Source of the DNA: Eopsaltria australis
Taxonomy: Eukaryota; Chordata; Aves; Passeriformes; Petroicidae
Length of the DNA stretch: 64,000 bases
NCBI GenBank assembly: GCA_034509425.1
Contig: JAVTVJ010000858.1
Span: 1-64,000 of the forward strand
Direction: 5' to 3'
A program made the position numbers and the translations under genes. Positions 61,946 through 64,000 of this stretch are shown piece after piece (the first letter of the stretch is position 1; each line of letters opens with the position of its first letter). The notes below the pieces were generated by a model that had not been told where the DNA came from, did no database searches, and saw only the letters and a list, made by a program, of their open reading frames with translations.

Positions 61946-62380
61946 GCTGCTTTTCTCATCCTGTTCTGTGTTACACTTCTCTATAAGACCTTACACTGAG
62001 TATTTCCTATTGCTATGCAATTTCTCTTTGTACTGCGTTTCCACACTATGATCAGCTGAAAACAAAAGGAGAAAAATCCTTTCTGCCCTGGTATCAACAA
62101 CACCAGTGCCCTACCAGAAAGCATCTTGTCCTTCCACATCATGCATGTTTTACACTTTACCCCAAATATCACCCAGAATATCTTCTTACCAGTCTTCTTA
62201 CAAGGTGGCAGTGAAAAGTGAAGTTGGTTTACAGTTTCTCTGCTGTATCACAGACTGCGTGCTATGCTCTTTGTAGAGCCTCACCTTTAATGCCCCTAGC
62301 AGCAGTACAGGCTCCAGACTCCAGAGGACATCCAAAGACTACCAAAATCATTGGCAAACGATGGTGGACCCACAATACTG
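61946..62380. other. Spacer after unit 2
   Basis: No gene or named repeat recognised. Confidence 0.5.
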
Positions 62381-62590
62381 TTACTTTCAAGTAAGACAGA
62401 GGTGATCAAAAAAATTAATTACTTGACCAAGACAAACTGTATTCAATTTTTGTATTGAGCTACAGTTGTCTTCTACTCTGTATACTCCATGACTAGGACT
62501 GCCACAGAGCAGAAGAGTTAGGAATTCAGATCAGGATCAAGCTGCCTACTTGCCACTCACAGCACTGACGTGCATCAGATTGCACTGGTT
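62381..62590. repeat. Right copy of the duplicated flank (matches 57,345-57,610)
   Basis: Same order of words as the left copy, shorter by several small deletions. It stops close to where the CR1 coding remnant begins, suggesting the next repeat unit was interrupted by that element. Confidence 0.75.
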
Positions 62591-62604
62591 GGGAGCTGTT
62601 GATT

Positions 62605-64000
62605 GTTGCAGTCACTCCATCGTAGAAGGTCAGAAGAGTGGCCAGGCATGATCTGTCCTTTGTAAAGCCATGCTGTTTGTCTCAGACTACCTCCTTGTCT
62701 TGTATGTGATTCAACAGTGTTTCCATGAGGATTTGTAACTTTATCTTCCCAGGCACAGAGGTCAGGCTAAGAGGTTTGTAATTCCCCATATTTTCCTTAC
62801 TTCCCTTCTTAAAAATGGAGCAATATTTCCCTTTTTCTAGTCACCAGGTACTTGGCCTCACTGCCATGACATTTCAAATATGATAGGAAATGTTTGGCAA
62901 CAACAGCACTCAGCTTTCCTCAGGGATGGGATTTCCCTGGGATGCACGTTGTCAGATTCCATAGACTTGAGGTTGTTCAGTTTCATCAAGTAATCCAGGA
63001 TCTGCTTTTTGCTCACAGCTTCAGTCCTCCAACTCCCACCTAAAATTCAAGAACTTGAGAGATGTGGTAAGCTGACTACAAGCCAGTGAAGACTGAAGTG
63101 AGAAACTCATTGAGTAGTTCAGCTGTCTCTGTTCTCTATTTCTCACTTTTAAGGGACCATTACCTCCTTGACCTTTCTTTTCTTACTGATATCCTTAACA
63201 GAATTCCTTCTTGTTAGTCTTCACATGTCTTGGCAAGCCCATTTCCATTTGTGCCTTGGCCTGCCTCATGCTGTCCCTCCACATCTGAACCATATCCCAG
63301 TACTCTCCCCAAGCCACCTGTCCCTCTTCCACTGGCTGGGACAGAGGAGCAGATTTTCACAATTTCACAATTAGAGGAGCAGATCTTTGCTCAGCCATGC
63401 TGTTTTCTGGCCTGCCTTGCAAGATTTCCTGCACATTGTGATGGTGAGCCCTTGTTCTCTAAGAAAAGTGGCCTTAAAGTGCTGCCAGCTCTGGTCAGCC
63501 CCCATGTCCCTAAGGACAGTTTCCCAAGGAATCTCATTCACCACCTTCTTGAAAAGGTCAAAGTTTTCTCTTCAAATCTTCAGGGTCCTGACCATTCTCC
63601 TTGCCAGGCCCATTCTCCATGATATCACAAATTCCACCAGGGCATGGTCACTACAGCCCAGGCTGCATCCAGACCTAACCCCTCTAATGAGCTCATCCAC
63701 ATCAGTGGGCATCAGGCCCAGTCATGCTTCTCCTCAGTTGGTCTGTCCAATACCTGGAGCAGGAATTTTTCCTCTGCACACTCCAGGAGTGCCCTGGATT
63801 GCTTACAGCCAGCTGCATTGCTCTCCCAGCAGATGTCCAGGTGACTGAACCCTCCCATCAGGACGAGAGGTGGTGACGGTGATGTGCCCTGCAGCCAAAC
63901 CAAAAAGACTTCACCAACAGGCTCTTCCTGATCAGCCTGTAGTAACCTCCACCACCAGGTGTCATTTCTTGGTCCCCCTGCCCATCTTCTTCTCCTGCTC
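62605..64000 (-). mobile_element. CR1 LINE ORF2 remnant, antisense
   Basis: Coding on the minus strand, entering from the right window edge. Near 63,850-63,730 it encodes the endonuclease motif region LVLMGGFSHLDICWESNAAG, corresponding to the usual L-MGDFN-P-ICW motif with the key D and N changed. Further on, around 62,900-62,610, it encodes reverse-transcriptase start sequence (QHGFTKGQ, FYDGVTAT). The frame is broken in many places. The RT catalytic core and 3' UTR are missing, so this copy is both defective and 3'-truncated, unlike typical 5'-truncated CR1 copies. The element continues past the window. Confidence 0.85.

Overview
The window looks like non-coding DNA from a bird genome, most likely a passerine. 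The evidence is several CR1 LINE fragments with typical 3' UTR wording, endogenous-retrovirus LTRs of families common in songbirds, long AT-rich gene-free stretches, and no bacterial-style operons. No other organism was considered seriously. Chromosome and species cannot be told from the sequence.

Layout. 1-235 is a (TTTTC)n simple repeat. About 236-33,800 is gene-poor. It carries a partial LTR (8,745-8,975), three CR1 3' fragments (20,533-20,602; 20,768-20,935; 23,085-23,490) and a solo-like LTR (24,723-25,245). At 33,823-37,357 there are three LTRs of one family: two forward and one reversed, the first pair joined tail to tail. The third LTR has lost its U3 and promoter part, which is replaced by about 650 bp of unrelated sequence holding a minus-strand ORF and a 38-bp minisatellite. 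37,358-45,545 is gene-free with two CR1 fragments and two dinucleotide repeats. 45,546-46,098 resembles a retroviral LTR with a TATA box, a poly(A) signal and an upstream polypurine tract. 47,395-48,110 is a CpG-rich block that appears to be the 5' end of a CR1 element rather than a host promoter. 56,300-57,345 holds decayed protein-coding sequence on the minus strand, possibly retroviral env.

The only convincing intact genes are at the right end: two tandem intronless ORFs of 246 codons (59,121-59,861 and 60,978-61,718). Each encodes a C3HC4 RING finger followed by an arginine/serine-rich tail, like a shortened Topors-type E3 ubiquitin ligase. They lie in tandem units of about 1.8 kb. Sequence flanking the pair on the left (57,345-57,610) recurs on the right (62,381-62,590), where a CR1 ORF2 remnant interrupts it. 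The array therefore probably continues beyond the window. The units are mosaics: nearly identical tails and leaders surround a clearly diverged RING segment.

Family names rest on recognition by eye. No alignment or database search was run.
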